Origin: DATKDU01 sp035649415
Lineage (GTDB): Bacteria; Planctomycetota; Planctomycetia; Pirellulales; Pirellulaceae
Assembly (NCBI GenBank): GCA_035649415.1
Contig: DASRJP010000397.1
Location: forward strand, 1-36,768
Direction: 5' to 3'
DNA: 36,768 nucleotides
Numbering within the stretch: the first letter of the stretch is position 1; each line of letters starts with the position of its first letter. Under the pieces are notes generated by a model, which was given only the letters and a program-made list of their open reading frames with translations, made no database searches and was not told the DNA's origin. The position numbers and the translations under genes are program-made. Of this stretch, positions 18,101 to 26,490 are shown piece by piece.

Positions 18101-20459
18101 CCTTCTGGCCGTCCACGATCGCCGTCATCCGTCGATTGCCGGGAATTGGGAAGCCGAAGCAGATGGAGTCGCCACCGCTTTCCCGCACCACTTCCGCTTC
18201 AAGCACGTACTCGTCCGGAAACGCGATATTTAGCGTAAAAGCGGTTGGGTCGTTCTCCTTGGTTCGCAGCGATGAGCCCTCGCGGGTCACCTGTCCACGC
18301 ATCGGCGGCTTGCGCTCATCAAAGGCGGATTGGATCAAGTCGAGCCGCCGTTGGGCCGTTGCAGGCTGCGGCACAGCGACTGAAGCAATGGGCGCAAGCT
18401 GGGTCAGGCCCACGGTGGCCGACGGATCAACCCGCTGCCAGCGGGCGCCCTTCAGCCGTGCGAGTTGATAAACCGCGCCAGACTGGTTGGGTCCGTGAAA
18501 GTCCCGCTGCGAATCCCACGACCCCAGCGGCTTGCCGTCCTCGGCGCTGAGCGCCAGTTGCACCTGCCAGGCGAATTTATCGCAGTGGTTGTCGTTTTTG
18601 CATTCCACGACGAAATCAATCTGGTCTCCCTTGCGAACCGGCAATTTCTCGACGGGTGTATCCACTTCCTTAAAGAGCGAATCCCACTCGCCAACTTGCC
18701 CGGCCGAACTGCTCACGATGCGTCCATGAATGCCGTCGCCGAATCGAGTCTCATGCGCATGCGTCAGCTTGCCGGTAATCGCCAGCGCACCATCTTGGGG
18801 CGCGGTCCAGCGGCGAATGACCGCGTACTGCTGACCGTTGCCCGCATGCCCGCCCAGCGGATCGAGGGACATCCATTCCGAAACACTTTGCGGCAAGCTC
18901 GATCCGGGCTTCCAAACCAGGCCGTTCCACTCCAGCATGGCCGTGAAGCCCTCGACCTTTTTCGTCGATTCGTCGTAGCGCCCGTGCCCATACTGCCACT
19001 GCGGCACGGAGCGGCGGACCGTTCCCGCGGCCGCGCCCGGCACCGCCATTGTGAAGTGCAGCGACGCCGCGGTTGGCTCGTCGTAGATCAGCGCCAGCGG
19101 CGACGGCGGTGCAAACGGCTTTTGATAGCGGACCGCATCAGAAATTCGCAGGCCGCACACTTGCCCTTCCAGTCCGCTGCCGCGGCCAGCCGCGTCATCA
19201 CCGAGGCGGAGATTCGCGCCGCTGCCGACGAGTCCCGATTCGGCCGTATAGCGGAGCGCCTCCTTGCCATCGATGTAAAGCAACCACTCTTTGCCGGCGG
19301 CGGAAACGAGCGCCAGATGATGCCAATCGGTGGGCCGCGCGAAAGCCGCTCGGTATTGAACAACCTGGCCACCGCTCTTCCACGCTTCCAGCACGAGCTG
19401 GTCAGCCATCTTGCTGTTCTCAACCCCTCGCCGCGCCATGAGCTCCCAGCCCTGCGGCGGCATTCCCGAACTGCCGCCGCTGCGCGTGCCAAATAGCGAC
19501 ATCGTCTGTGGGCTGTCGAGCCGTAGTTTGAACCATCCCTCGATTGTGGTGTTTTGAGCCAGCGAGACCAAAGCGGCCGTCTGCTCGATCTCCATGCTCG
19601 CGCGCTTGTCGAAATCGAGCACGAAGAGACGCTGAGCGTCGGCATCGCCGGCCCAGGCCGCGACACTGGATGTCGCGGGCGTAATTGGGTCAACCGTCGG
19701 TGTCTTGCTCTTTCCGTTGTCGGTGACCGTCCCCTTGTCGGTGCCATTTCCCTTCGTCTTGTTCTTGCCCGTTCCTTTGCTTGTAACCGTGGTCGTCTGT
19801 TTGTTGCCACCGTCGTTCGTTTTGGGCGTTTGCATCGACCGCACGACAATCAGCCCCACCAGGCCGATCATCGCCACGGCGGCAAACGATGCCCCACCGA
19901 GCACGACGGGAGATTTCCACAGCGCGGCTTTAGCGGGGCGTTTGTCCGCCCGGCCAGCCGGCGCCGAGGTAACCACGACGCTAGTGCCCGCCTGCGAAGC
20001 CGATGGTGTGTTGCTGGCGGCGTGCAAGGGGAGCGGTGCTGCCTTGGGAAGAGACGCAGCAACTGGAAGCTGCCGAGAGGTCTTGGTACCGGTGGTTGCC
20101 GAGCCGGACTGGGCGGGCGCAGGCAACGGCGCAGGAGACGCCGCGATTTTTGAACCGGTGGCCGCCTTGGCTTCTTTCTCGTCCTTGGCCTTGAGCTGCT
20201 GGTCGTATTCAACGCGGCGCTTCGGATCGAGCAGCACCACGCCCGCGGACGAGACCTCGTTGAGTATCTTCTGCGAGAGTGCGGAACGCTTTCCCACTTG
20301 CAGCGAACGCAGATAGTGCATCCGCTGGTCCATAGCGTTGGTAATGACGTCCGCGTTCGTTTCAAATCGGCGGACGCCGAGCAGCCGGTAGTTGTCGGCA
20401 GGCTGCTCTTCCGGAGGGATTCCCAGCCAGGTGTAATAGGGATCGAAGTCGTCGGCCAT
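15186..20459 (-). CDS. Giant J-like / TM / LamG / triple-repeat protein
   Basis: A 1757-aa protein. ATG 20459 begins MADDFDPYYTWLGIPPEEQP, the standard opening of a planctomycete J-domain-like module (about 1-92) that lacks the HPD motif. A Pro/Ala/Ser-rich linker precedes one transmembrane helix (about 184-206, VVLGGASFAAVAMIGLVGLIVV) and a Thr/Gly/Lys-rich stalk. Outside follow a LamG-like sandwich (about 285-460); a region WQYGHGRYD...DQIDFVVECKNDNHCDKFAWQV (about 490-655) resembling a sequence often attached to DUF1553 proteins; three tandem related repeats of about 175 aa (about 704-883, 898-1075, 1092-1264, each with PDEY-LEAE, FP/LPV-G, TNGQPA-R and SW/RW motifs); an alpha-helical, TPR-like region (about 1280-1580); and a terminal beta domain. 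The frame is open to 20501, but that extension is unlikely. Function unknown. Confidence 0.93.
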   Translation of the reverse strand: MADDFDPYYTWLGIPPEEQPADNYRLLGVRRFETNADVITNAMDQRMHYLRSLQVGKRSALSQKILNEVSSAGVVLLDPKRRVEYDQQLKAKDEKEAKAATGSKIAASPAPLPAPAQSGSATTGTKTSRQLPVAASLPKAAPLPLHAASNTPSASQAGTSVVVTSAPAGRADKRPAKAALWKSPVVLGGASFAAVAMIGLVGLIVVRSMQTPKTNDGGNKQTTTVTSKGTGKNKTKGNGTDKGTVTDNGKSKTPTVDPITPATSSVAAWAGDADAQRLFVLDFDKRASMEIEQTAALVSLAQNTTIEGWFKLRLDSPQTMSLFGTRSGGSSGMPPQGWELMARRGVENSKMADQLVLEAWKSGGQVVQYRAAFARPTDWHHLALVSAAGKEWLLYIDGKEALRYTAESGLVGSGANLRLGDDAAGRGSGLEGQVCGLRISDAVRYQKPFAPPSPLALIYDEPTAASLHFTMAVPGAAAGTVRRSVPQWQYGHGRYDESTKKVEGFTAMLEWNGLVWKPGSSLPQSVSEWMSLDPLGGHAGNGQQYAVIRRWTAPQDGALAITGKLTHAHETRFGDGIHGRIVSSSAGQVGEWDSLFKEVDTPVEKLPVRKGDQIDFVVECKNDNHCDKFAWQVQLALSAEDGKPLGSWDSQRDFHGPNQSGAVYQLARLKGARWQRVDPSATVGLTQLAPIASVAVPQPATAQRRLDLIQSAFDERKPPMRGQVTREGSSLRTKENDPTAFTLNIAFPDEYVLEAEVVRESGGDSICFGFPIPGNRRMTAIVDGQKGARSGFAAVNDQQIFTKGNPLVREGRLLTTGKPALVRISVAKTAVELTVDGMSIAKWNVNATDKVLAAKGMGYPSARALAIMTWDAPFRINRLEMIPQTSSAEPGPPPPSAGRIELVKKHGASIERVRGQVSHSESDGWLADGTGTGFMIPETIPDEYALEAEVIREEGTGSISFHLPVRGSPLSAIIDIYNARLTGLSDINDWNIQSTDNPTVHRGPVLTNGQPARVRIVVSQKEVSLSVDDKKLSSWPYDSSARLNAYQGLRLPDPRKLGVTTGNSKFRIRRMELIPGAAARSSAEPAPLASAIDLIDARRRTVRGVEGTFSVSGKALTTGPTKSRVIVDQDLPDEYTLEAEITRLAGDDTLGIGFPVQGRPLCILIDGWHSDRSGICIIPGQDGSDPSGATIQKGPLLTNGKPARLRILVSRREVLLAVDDKTIARWNNIPTAELRAFGSYEPDGRKLAITSFSVYRIANLKLMPQGSSAPGESTPPATALAGAKKVPIPDDAAKAKANAQIAAVFGDELKGAKTPPAKATVARKINDLARETKDLATKYVMLEEARKLFVELKDVGSAMQTVEAITQEFDVPPLPAKVKLLEILADGTLSASQRAEIVSEACTLGYEAIDSDQFEIAQAMAAVVRTAAARATAAEVKADAKEFIDEFTLRHKRWETVRKAEQTAAANPDDPAANLALGLYHLFDRGDQAKGLAMLAKGSDAKLAAAAKARQETVSKGLAASLAEADAWFDCLATIPAEYKPAVQKRAMEAYDLAASSVDGLDKAKAEKRRDQLKADLAAAPAPATGSKRGERVRRSDLPESSPGMVGRVFLGGKDAGILVTYDPQRTMDTTRLRNILAQAKILGGRIVLEGTLTCPTPMSMYVSHRGASTAATQQLLVNGKVLSTVGGSRGQYDSERLQLVAGNHLIQWILEFDGSTAPSIHIYEDGNGRRVPLNFSRDQNYGARKATTNQEVDLGE

Positions 20460-20580
20460 AACGCTTCTTACCGTTTCACCGCGACCTTCGCGCGGTCCCA
20501 ATGCGAAACCTGGCGTGGCGCATTCTGGCTCCCTCGGCGGGTGGGCAGCACCGGCGCAGAGGATGCCCCCGTATTAGACG

Positions 20581-20598
20581 CCAATCCATGGGGATTGG
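20581..20598. repeat. Short hairpin in the leader of the giant gene
   Basis: CCAATCC (20581-20587), loop ATGG, GGATTGG (20592-20598): a perfect 7-bp inverted repeat in the 287-nt gap before the giant gene. No T-run follows on either strand, so it is not a typical intrinsic terminator; operator or leader hairpin is possible. Confidence 0.5.
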
Positions 20599-20630
20599 TT
20601 CTAGCGGTGACATCCCCGTTACACATCCCA

Positions 20631-20648
20631 CGTCAGCACGTGCTGACG
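20631..20648. promoter_or_regulatory. Perfect 18-nt palindrome, candidate operator
   Basis: CGTCAGCACGTGCTGACG is an uninterrupted self-complementary 18-mer centred on CACGTG, about 170 nt upstream of ATG 20459 and 33 nt from the hairpin at 20581-20598. Its symmetry without a loop suits a homodimeric DNA-binding protein better than an RNA hairpin. No regulator gene is adjacent. Confidence 0.5.
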
Positions 20649-20697
20649 AGGTGCTGGGAGAAGATGCCTTGTCGAGCGCAGACCAATGCCTTCGGTT

Positions 20698-20727
20698 ACT
20701 CTAACACTTTCCAGGGGGAAACGTCAA
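20698..20727 (-). promoter_or_regulatory. Candidate promoter upstream of the giant gene
   Basis: Minus-strand TTGACG (20722-20727), 18-nt spacer, TAGAGT (20698-20703). If used, it gives a long leader of roughly 230 nt that contains both palindromes. The -35 is strong and the -10 is moderate. Confidence 0.33.
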
Positions 20728-20746
20728 CGAAAGCGGTCGCAGCCGC

Positions 20747-22717
20747 TCAAGTTCCCGGCTGCTGATCCTGGGCGGCAGGATCGAGATGCGCACTGATTAA
20801 CACAATCTTCGCATCGCCGCATTCCGCATAGACGCGCAGCTCGAGCGCGGCCTTCTGATGCATGTCTCGAAGGAACCGCTCTATGGCAGGCGCCGCCGCT
20901 AGGCGGGCCTTCATTTCGGGCAGGCGGCGACTGATGCGGGACATCTGGCTGTTGCGGCTCGAGATGGCCGACTGAAGAGAGTTCAACTTGGATTGCCAGG
21001 CGGCAAAGGCTGCGCCGCCGGGACGTGGCCCGAGATCCTTGAGCTGCTGATTGAGCGCCTTAATCTCCTTGCCCAAGGCCACCAGCCTGGCCTCATTTTC
21101 CGGAATCCCCTTTTCCATGGCCTCTTTCAGGTCCGCCAGCCGCGGCAGCGTCATGGGAAACTTGTCGGCGGCATTTTCGCGAAACTCCGGTCGCAGGATG
21201 ACTTGTAGATCGCCCTCCGGTTGGCGGCGGAATTCCATTTGGATTTCGGCCCCTTTCAATTGCTCGAACTGAATGGCCGTTTTCTCCTTGAGCTTCAGCA
21301 CTCGCCTATCGTCCTTGAAAGCCGCCCCGCCCGGAAACCCGTTTAGTGCTGCGACCTCCAGCCGCACACTCTCTTCTTTGGGAAGGTCAACACGCGGAAG
21401 CGAATGGACGCCAATTTCCTTCGTTAGGTCCAATGACAGCCGCGGCGCCGCACTTGCGGAACGCAGCAGCGACGTCTTCGAAACGTTCTCGCAAGTCAGC
21501 CGCATCAGGCAATTGGGAAGCTCTTTGCGAATTTCGGCGTCCTCGATCGGCGCTCGCCAGGCGAACTTTAGCTCCCCTCCGACGTGCGACATCTCGGCCA
21601 GCACGCGCTTGTCGTCCGTCGTACCGCTGAGATTCGGCGCATAACAGACCAGCCACGACAGCGGCGTCCCGTCCTGCGGCTCCACCAGGAATGCCGCGTC
21701 GGCCGGAATGTTGGCGGCCACCGAATTGAACGATATGTCGAGCGGCTTGCCTTCCGGGACATGGAGGCTGGTGATCACCGACGGCGATGTGTCGACGAGA
21801 GAAGGAAGTTTCAACGTTTCTGCAAGGCCATCGAGCGCTTGCTGCGGAATGGGCGCTGGAGTCGTGGACGCTGTGGTCTCGGGTGGCGGCACCGTGCTAA
21901 CTGGCGGATTGGAACGTGTATGAAAGTCAGGCGGACCGGGTGGGAGCGGGCTAATTGGTGTACCAAAGCTGGAATAAGGGGGCGGCGAAAATGCCGGCGT
22001 CGAGGGGGCAACTGGAGCTATCGGCGGCGGCCTGAACTCGGGAAACTTGACTTCGGAAGACGTGCTCGAAGCAGTCCGCTCTGGCAGCTTGCTGGCAGCG
22101 ACCGCGGGATCGGGCGCACCTCGATACTGAAGCCAGAACACCAGGAGATATCCAATCCCGAGCCCGGCCGCCCCGCCGACGACGACCTTGACGATCTCCA
22201 GCGGACCGAAGCCTTTGCTTCGCTGCGGTCGGGACCCGGCGGCAACGGCCGGCGCAGGCGCTGCGGCAATCGATGGAGCGGACCCCATCCCTGGAGCCGA
22301 CACTGAGATGTGCTGGCGATCACCCTGGGTGACAATGACCGGTGGAAGTCCGGCTGGTGCCGACGTATTTTCCGCCGGACTTGCGTACGGCGCTGGCGAC
22401 GCAGTCAGCGGCCGCGGCGCCGCTGCTTGAGTTGAGACTGGCGCAGGGCCACGATCGTTGCCGGTGACGATGATCGGCGGCAGGCCGGAGCGAACAGGTG
22501 CCGGCCCCTCAGCTGCCATTTGAATCTCGCGTCGCCGAGGGGCAGGATCGATCCGTGGCGGCACTCCAAGCGAAGGAACATCGGTCGTAATGTCCGCTGC
22601 GGTCACCGGCATGAAGCGCAACCCGCAAGCCGAGCAGCGCAGCATCGCACTGCCGGGCGTTGCTGTGCCCGACACGGGTTGGCGGCAATTGGGACAGGAG
22701 ACGCTGTTTTCGGCCAT
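20747..22717 (-). CDS. Zinc-ribbon / proline-rich / single-TM protein
   Basis: A 656-aa protein from ATG 22717 (MAENSVSCPNCRQPV); an in-frame ATG at 22801 is less likely because the zinc ribbon begins right at the later Met. Two C-x-x-C knuckles (CPNC near 8-11, CSAC near 29-32) form a small cytoplasmic zinc ribbon. A Pro/Ala-rich segment carries a repeated GLPPIIVTGNDRG / GLPPVIVTQGDRQ motif. One transmembrane helix (about 177-203, VKVVVGGAAGLGIGYLLVFWLQY) is followed by a second Pro-rich linker, a beta-rich region (about 310-520) and a coiled-coil-like C-terminal part (EARLVALGKEIKALNQQLKDL, SLQSAISSRNSQMSRISRRL, about 540-620). Likely topology N-in, C-out. Immediate upstream neighbour of the giant J-like protein, with the same overall plan. 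Function unknown. Confidence 0.9.
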   Translation of the reverse strand: MAENSVSCPNCRQPVSGTATPGSAMLRCSACGLRFMPVTAADITTDVPSLGVPPRIDPAPRRREIQMAAEGPAPVRSGLPPIIVTGNDRGPAPVSTQAAAPRPLTASPAPYASPAENTSAPAGLPPVIVTQGDRQHISVSAPGMGSAPSIAAAPAPAVAAGSRPQRSKGFGPLEIVKVVVGGAAGLGIGYLLVFWLQYRGAPDPAVAASKLPERTASSTSSEVKFPEFRPPPIAPVAPSTPAFSPPPYSSFGTPISPLPPGPPDFHTRSNPPVSTVPPPETTASTTPAPIPQQALDGLAETLKLPSLVDTSPSVITSLHVPEGKPLDISFNSVAANIPADAAFLVEPQDGTPLSWLVCYAPNLSGTTDDKRVLAEMSHVGGELKFAWRAPIEDAEIRKELPNCLMRLTCENVSKTSLLRSASAAPRLSLDLTKEIGVHSLPRVDLPKEESVRLEVAALNGFPGGAAFKDDRRVLKLKEKTAIQFEQLKGAEIQMEFRRQPEGDLQVILRPEFRENAADKFPMTLPRLADLKEAMEKGIPENEARLVALGKEIKALNQQLKDLGPRPGGAAFAAWQSKLNSLQSAISSRNSQMSRISRRLPEMKARLAAAPAIERFLRDMHQKAALELRVYAECGDAKIVLISAHLDPAAQDQQPGT

Positions 22718-22829
22718 CGGAACCGACCCCGCGCTGCTCGGCGATTTGTACAAGCCTACTGGCCGGCTGGCTGGGATGCAATCGAAGTTGGTGCGACGCA
22801 CCGTGTTAGTTGCCGCGGTGACCGCCTGG

Positions 22830-23246
22830 CTACACGAGAAGAATGATCGCCAGAAATCCCTGAAGTACCATCAGCACGGAGGTGGCGATCAGGCAGAGCG
22901 TACGGTACGAGAAATACAGCGCCTGGAGTACTGCCAGCGTCACCACGTTGCCAAAGAACTTGCACGAAAGGAACAGTCCCACCGATCCGCCGTCGATTGC
23001 CATCAACCAGCGGCCCAGGGGGTTCCATTCCTCGTCAATGAGCCGGTACTGATACTTGATCGACATGTACACGTCGAGTGCCGACACGGCGGCAATGAAC
23101 AGCCACATCGCGGCAAGCATCCAAGTGGTGACATCGATTTCTAGCCGGAGGCGGCGGGCGGACAAAAGCGGCTGCACGGGTGATGGCGACCAGATTTCGC
23201 CAGATGACGGTTGAGTGTGTCGATGTTCGGACCTGATGCGTGCCAT
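22830..23246 (-). CDS. Small polytopic membrane protein (DUF5658-like)
   Basis: A 138-aa protein from ATG 23246, chosen because GGTGG lies 6 nt upstream; a longer frame to 23402 would run across the promoter and palindrome and has atypical composition. After a polar N-terminus of about 35 residues come three hydrophobic segments: about 38-58 (TWMLAAMWLFIAAVSALDV), 88-108 and 112-137 (CLIATSVLMVLQGFLAIILLV). The D-V-Y...EEWNPLGRWLM stretch between the first two resembles DUF5658, an uncharacterised membrane family; this assignment is tentative. It precedes the zinc-ribbon gene by 112 nt on the same strand and has its own candidate promoter/operator at 23362-23390. Confidence 0.75.
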   Translation of the reverse strand: MARIRSEHRHTQPSSGEIWSPSPVQPLLSARRLRLEIDVTTWMLAAMWLFIAAVSALDVYMSIKYQYRLIDEEWNPLGRWLMAIDGGSVGLFLSCKFFGNVVTLAVLQALYFSYRTLCLIATSVLMVLQGFLAIILLV

Positions 23247-23361
23247 GAGAACCACCGCTGTTCCCCCGCAATTGGACGGCCAATTCGATCTATTGGTTTT
23301 GCTGCTGCTTCGGAAACGTGGCAAACCGTCAAATGTTGCGGGGATTGTCGCGATGTCAGCT

Positions 23362-23390
23362 AAGTTAAGACAACTTGTCTTTATTGTCAA
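23362..23390 (-). promoter_or_regulatory. Candidate promoter of the small membrane protein gene
   Basis: Minus-strand perfect -35 TTGACA (23385-23390), 17-nt spacer, -10 TAACTT (23362-23367). The spacer is almost filled by the palindrome at 23367-23381, the classical position for a repressor site. The leader to ATG 23246 would be about 110 nt. The -10 is only a partial match. Confidence 0.42.
23367..23381. promoter_or_regulatory. Candidate operator AAGACA-N3-TGTCTT, copy 1
   Basis: AAGACA (23367-23372), ACT, TGTCTT (23376-23381): perfect 6-bp half-sites with a 3-nt centre, between the -35 and -10 of the minus-strand promoter. The same arms, together with the flanking AGTT on one side, recur at 25564-25578. 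The ACA/TGT core recalls BlaI/MecI/CopY-type operators, but no such regulator is in the window. Confidence 0.5.
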
Positions 23391-23481
23391 GCGCAGTTCC
23401 ATAGAGGCACGGACCGTGCAGGCAGTGCCAGCCCTGCCGAATCAATTGGTCCACAATGCCATGACTTCGCGCAGCTCGACT

Positions 23482-23511
23482 GGCCGATTTCGTCTGGCCT
23501 GAGGCTATAAT
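23482..23511 (+). promoter_or_regulatory. Candidate -10 region for the AAA+ ATPase gene
   Basis: A perfect TATAAT lies at 23506-23511 on the plus strand. Upstream at usual spacing there is only a poor -35 (TGGCCG, 23481-23486, or GCCGAT). The expected transcript start near 23518 gives a leader of about 55 nt to ATG 23573, or about 10 nt to ATG 23528. Confidence 0.35.
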
Positions 23512-23572
23512 TCCGACGCTCGCGCATATGGATCAGCAAACAAATCAACCCTTTTCACTTTTCCTGCTTGTC

Positions 23573-24988
<1,416 letters not shown>

Positions 24989-24993
24989 CTTGG

Positions 24994-25013
24994 GGCAAGC
25001 TTCCCAGCTTGCC
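24994..25013. terminator. Inverted repeat after the AAA+ gene
   Basis: GGCAAGCT (24994-25001), TCCC loop, AGCTTGCC (25006-25013), starting 6 nt after the ATPase stop codon. The stem is perfect (8 bp) but no T-run follows, so it may be a transcript-end hairpin or a copy of a dispersed repeat rather than a standard intrinsic terminator. Confidence 0.4.
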
Positions 25014-25137
25014 AGGGTTGAACCTGTTCCCTTGCCGTCCGCTCGAACCGCTGGGGCAAGGCAAAGCACCCTCAGCGAGTCGCACCGACGATCTCGCGGA
25101 AGAATTGGCCCCCTACGCGCGTGCCAAACGGCTCCTA

Positions 25138-25188
25138 TGAGTCGGCCTGCTGAGTCGGCTTGCTGAGTCGGCTTTTGAGTCGCCTTTG
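25138..25188. repeat. Tandem repeat of TGAGTCGGCTTGC-like units
   Basis: Successive copies begin at 25138 (TGAGTCGGCCTGC), 25151 (TGAGTCGGCTTGC), 25164 (TGAGTCGGCTTT) and 25176 (TGAGTCGCCTTTG); the last two are degenerate. A detached copy of the first 11 bases is at 25277-25287. Confidence 0.7.
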
Positions 25189-25563
25189 GCGAGCGTGAGT
25201 GTGGCGGTGAATCAGCCGGAACTTGAATCTGTACAATAGGTTAATAGTGATTCTCTGCCCGATTCGCGCCCCAACTTGAGTCGGCTTCTTTGCCGCTTCC
25301 CCAGCGACATGTTTGTGAATCAGCTAGGGAAGATTCGCAACCACTGACAGGCCACGGAAAGTTGGGGCGAATGGCGACTTGAACCCGCCCAGAAAACAAC
25401 CAGATTTTCAAAGAGCCTAGGTCCGCGCGCAAGACAAACCGCTCCAGCTGTCGCTGCCGACGCGAGCCGGCGGGGTCCAGGCGCACACTTTTGCCACTTA
25501 GCGCACATAAGTTCCCTATTGTACTCGTTATCACATCGTCGGTCCAGCCGGTTTTGAGCAGTT

Positions 25564-25578
25564 AAGACACTATGTCTT
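25564..25578. promoter_or_regulatory. Candidate operator AAGACA-N3-TGTCTT, copy 2
   Basis: AAGACA (25564-25569), CTA, TGTCTT (25573-25578), preceded by AGTT as in copy 1. It lies 27 nt beyond the stop of the minus-strand gene at 25606, pointing into the gene-poor segment; no matching -35 is visible here, so its target is unclear. Confidence 0.42.
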
Positions 25579-25605
25579 GATCGAAGCGGAAGCAGTGATT
25601 AGTCC

Positions 25606-26460
25606 CTATTCACGCGTTCTGGGGACGAACGTGCCCACCTTCGCCTCGACGTACGGTCCGGTCTTGCGATCCTCGGCCGGGTCGCGCCAGTAGTTGGGGA
25701 CGGACCAGATCTCCTTTCCGTCCAGGCGGACCGTCTCCTTCTGCGACGACATTCGCGCCAGCGAATAGCGCCAGGCCGATTCTCCTTCTTTGACGTCCGA
25801 GCGGGCTTCCATCAGCAGGAACAGCTCCGGGTCGTTGCTGACGACGAAAGCGAATAGCGCCCCGTCGAGAATGCCAGCCGCATCGTCCTCAAATCGGTAG
25901 AGCGGCTGGGGGAGCAGCCGCAGCTCCGTCGGCTCTTCGGACCGCGGGTTATAGCACGACGCCGTGAACCGCCGGGCGAGCGAGCGCATTTGCGTCAGCC
26001 GCTGAGGCTTGCCCGCGGCAGGAGCGGCGGCGTCTTCTAGTGGCCGATCGAGCAAGCCACCCGTTTTGGGCGACCAGACCGTGGTCTGGCCCGTGCGGCA
26101 CACGAGCGGTGCGGAACTGAACGACGTGCATTCACGATAGGCTCCGCTATTGAGCTTGCGGACCGATGTCGAGACGGCGGCCAGTGGACGCTTTCCTACG
26201 AGCCACAGAAACGTGGAACCATCGAGCGAGCCGATGTCACGTTCCGAATTGCTGTAGCGGAGAACGGGCTCGGCTTTGAGCGGCTGGGGTTCGTTTGCAT
26301 CTGCACCGCGAAAGAGGCTCAACTCCGTCGCCTTTTCCTTGAGAAACGAAAATTCCTCTTGGCGGTCGGTGGCCGGCTCTGGCGCCGCTGGGGGTTGATC
26401 CTGGGGCATTTGCCCGGTGAATGCCGCCACGACGGCCAAGGCAATGAGGCTGGAATTCAT
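25606..26460 (-). CDS. Secreted hypothetical protein, planctomycete-type
   Basis: A 284-aa protein with a short signal peptide (SLIALAVVAAFTG, about 4-16) and a Pro/Ala-rich start of the mature chain. The core region is ADANEPQPLKAEPVLRYSNSERDIGSLDGSTFLWLVGKRPLAAVS near 54-98, and a later segment, PQPLYRFEDDAAGILDGALFAFVVSNDPELFLLMEAR (about 183-219), looks like a conserved planctomycete sequence in proteins of about this length. It has no recognisable catalytic motif. Periplasmic or surface location is inferred. A candidate 48-codon frame lies just upstream in the same direction. No strong ribosome site was identified, but the signal peptide begins directly at ATG 26460. Confidence 0.85.
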   Translation of the reverse strand: MNSSLIALAVVAAFTGQMPQDQPPAAPEPATDRQEEFSFLKEKATELSLFRGADANEPQPLKAEPVLRYSNSERDIGSLDGSTFLWLVGKRPLAAVSTSVRKLNSGAYRECTSFSSAPLVCRTGQTTVWSPKTGGLLDRPLEDAAAPAAGKPQRLTQMRSLARRFTASCYNPRSEEPTELRLLPQPLYRFEDDAAGILDGALFAFVVSNDPELFLLMEARSDVKEGESAWRYSLARMSSQKETVRLDGKEIWSVPNYWRDPAEDRKTGPYVEAKVGTFVPRTRE

Positions 26461-26490
26461 GACGTGATTCTCATCCGCCGAGTGAGCCGG

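Larger units (their letters stand above)
24989..25605. other. 617-nt gene-poor segment with several short repeats
   Basis: No convincing gene on either strand. It holds the inverted repeat at 24994-25013, the 13-nt tandem repeat at 25138-25188 with an extra TGAGTCGGCTT at 25277-25287, a repeated GTGAATCAGC (near 25207 and 25315), and the palindrome at 25564-25578. A minus-strand frame (25241-25534, GTG start) was considered and judged unlikely to be coding because its composition is unlike the neighbours and no family is recognisable. Confidence 0.6.

Noticed and set aside
18465..19496. A 343-codon plus-strand open frame.
   Set aside because: It is opposite to the LamG part of the giant gene; composition is Arg/Ala-rich and no motif is visible.
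23247..23402. N-terminal extension of the small membrane protein by 52 codons.
   Set aside because: It would cover the TTGACA promoter and the palindrome, and its residues are low-quality coding text; ATG 23246 has a better ribosome site.
24994..25013. Classical rho-independent terminator.
   Set aside because: The stem is good but no T-run follows; it is listed only as an inverted repeat/terminator-like element with low confidence.
25138..25188. CRISPR-like array.
   Set aside because: The units are directly adjacent, without spacers, and there are no cas genes in the window.
25241..25534. A 97-codon minus-strand frame downstream of the second AAGACA dyad.
   Set aside because: Its GTG start has no convincing ribosome site, the composition is atypical and no family is recognisable. 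It is kept only as a possible transcribed segment.
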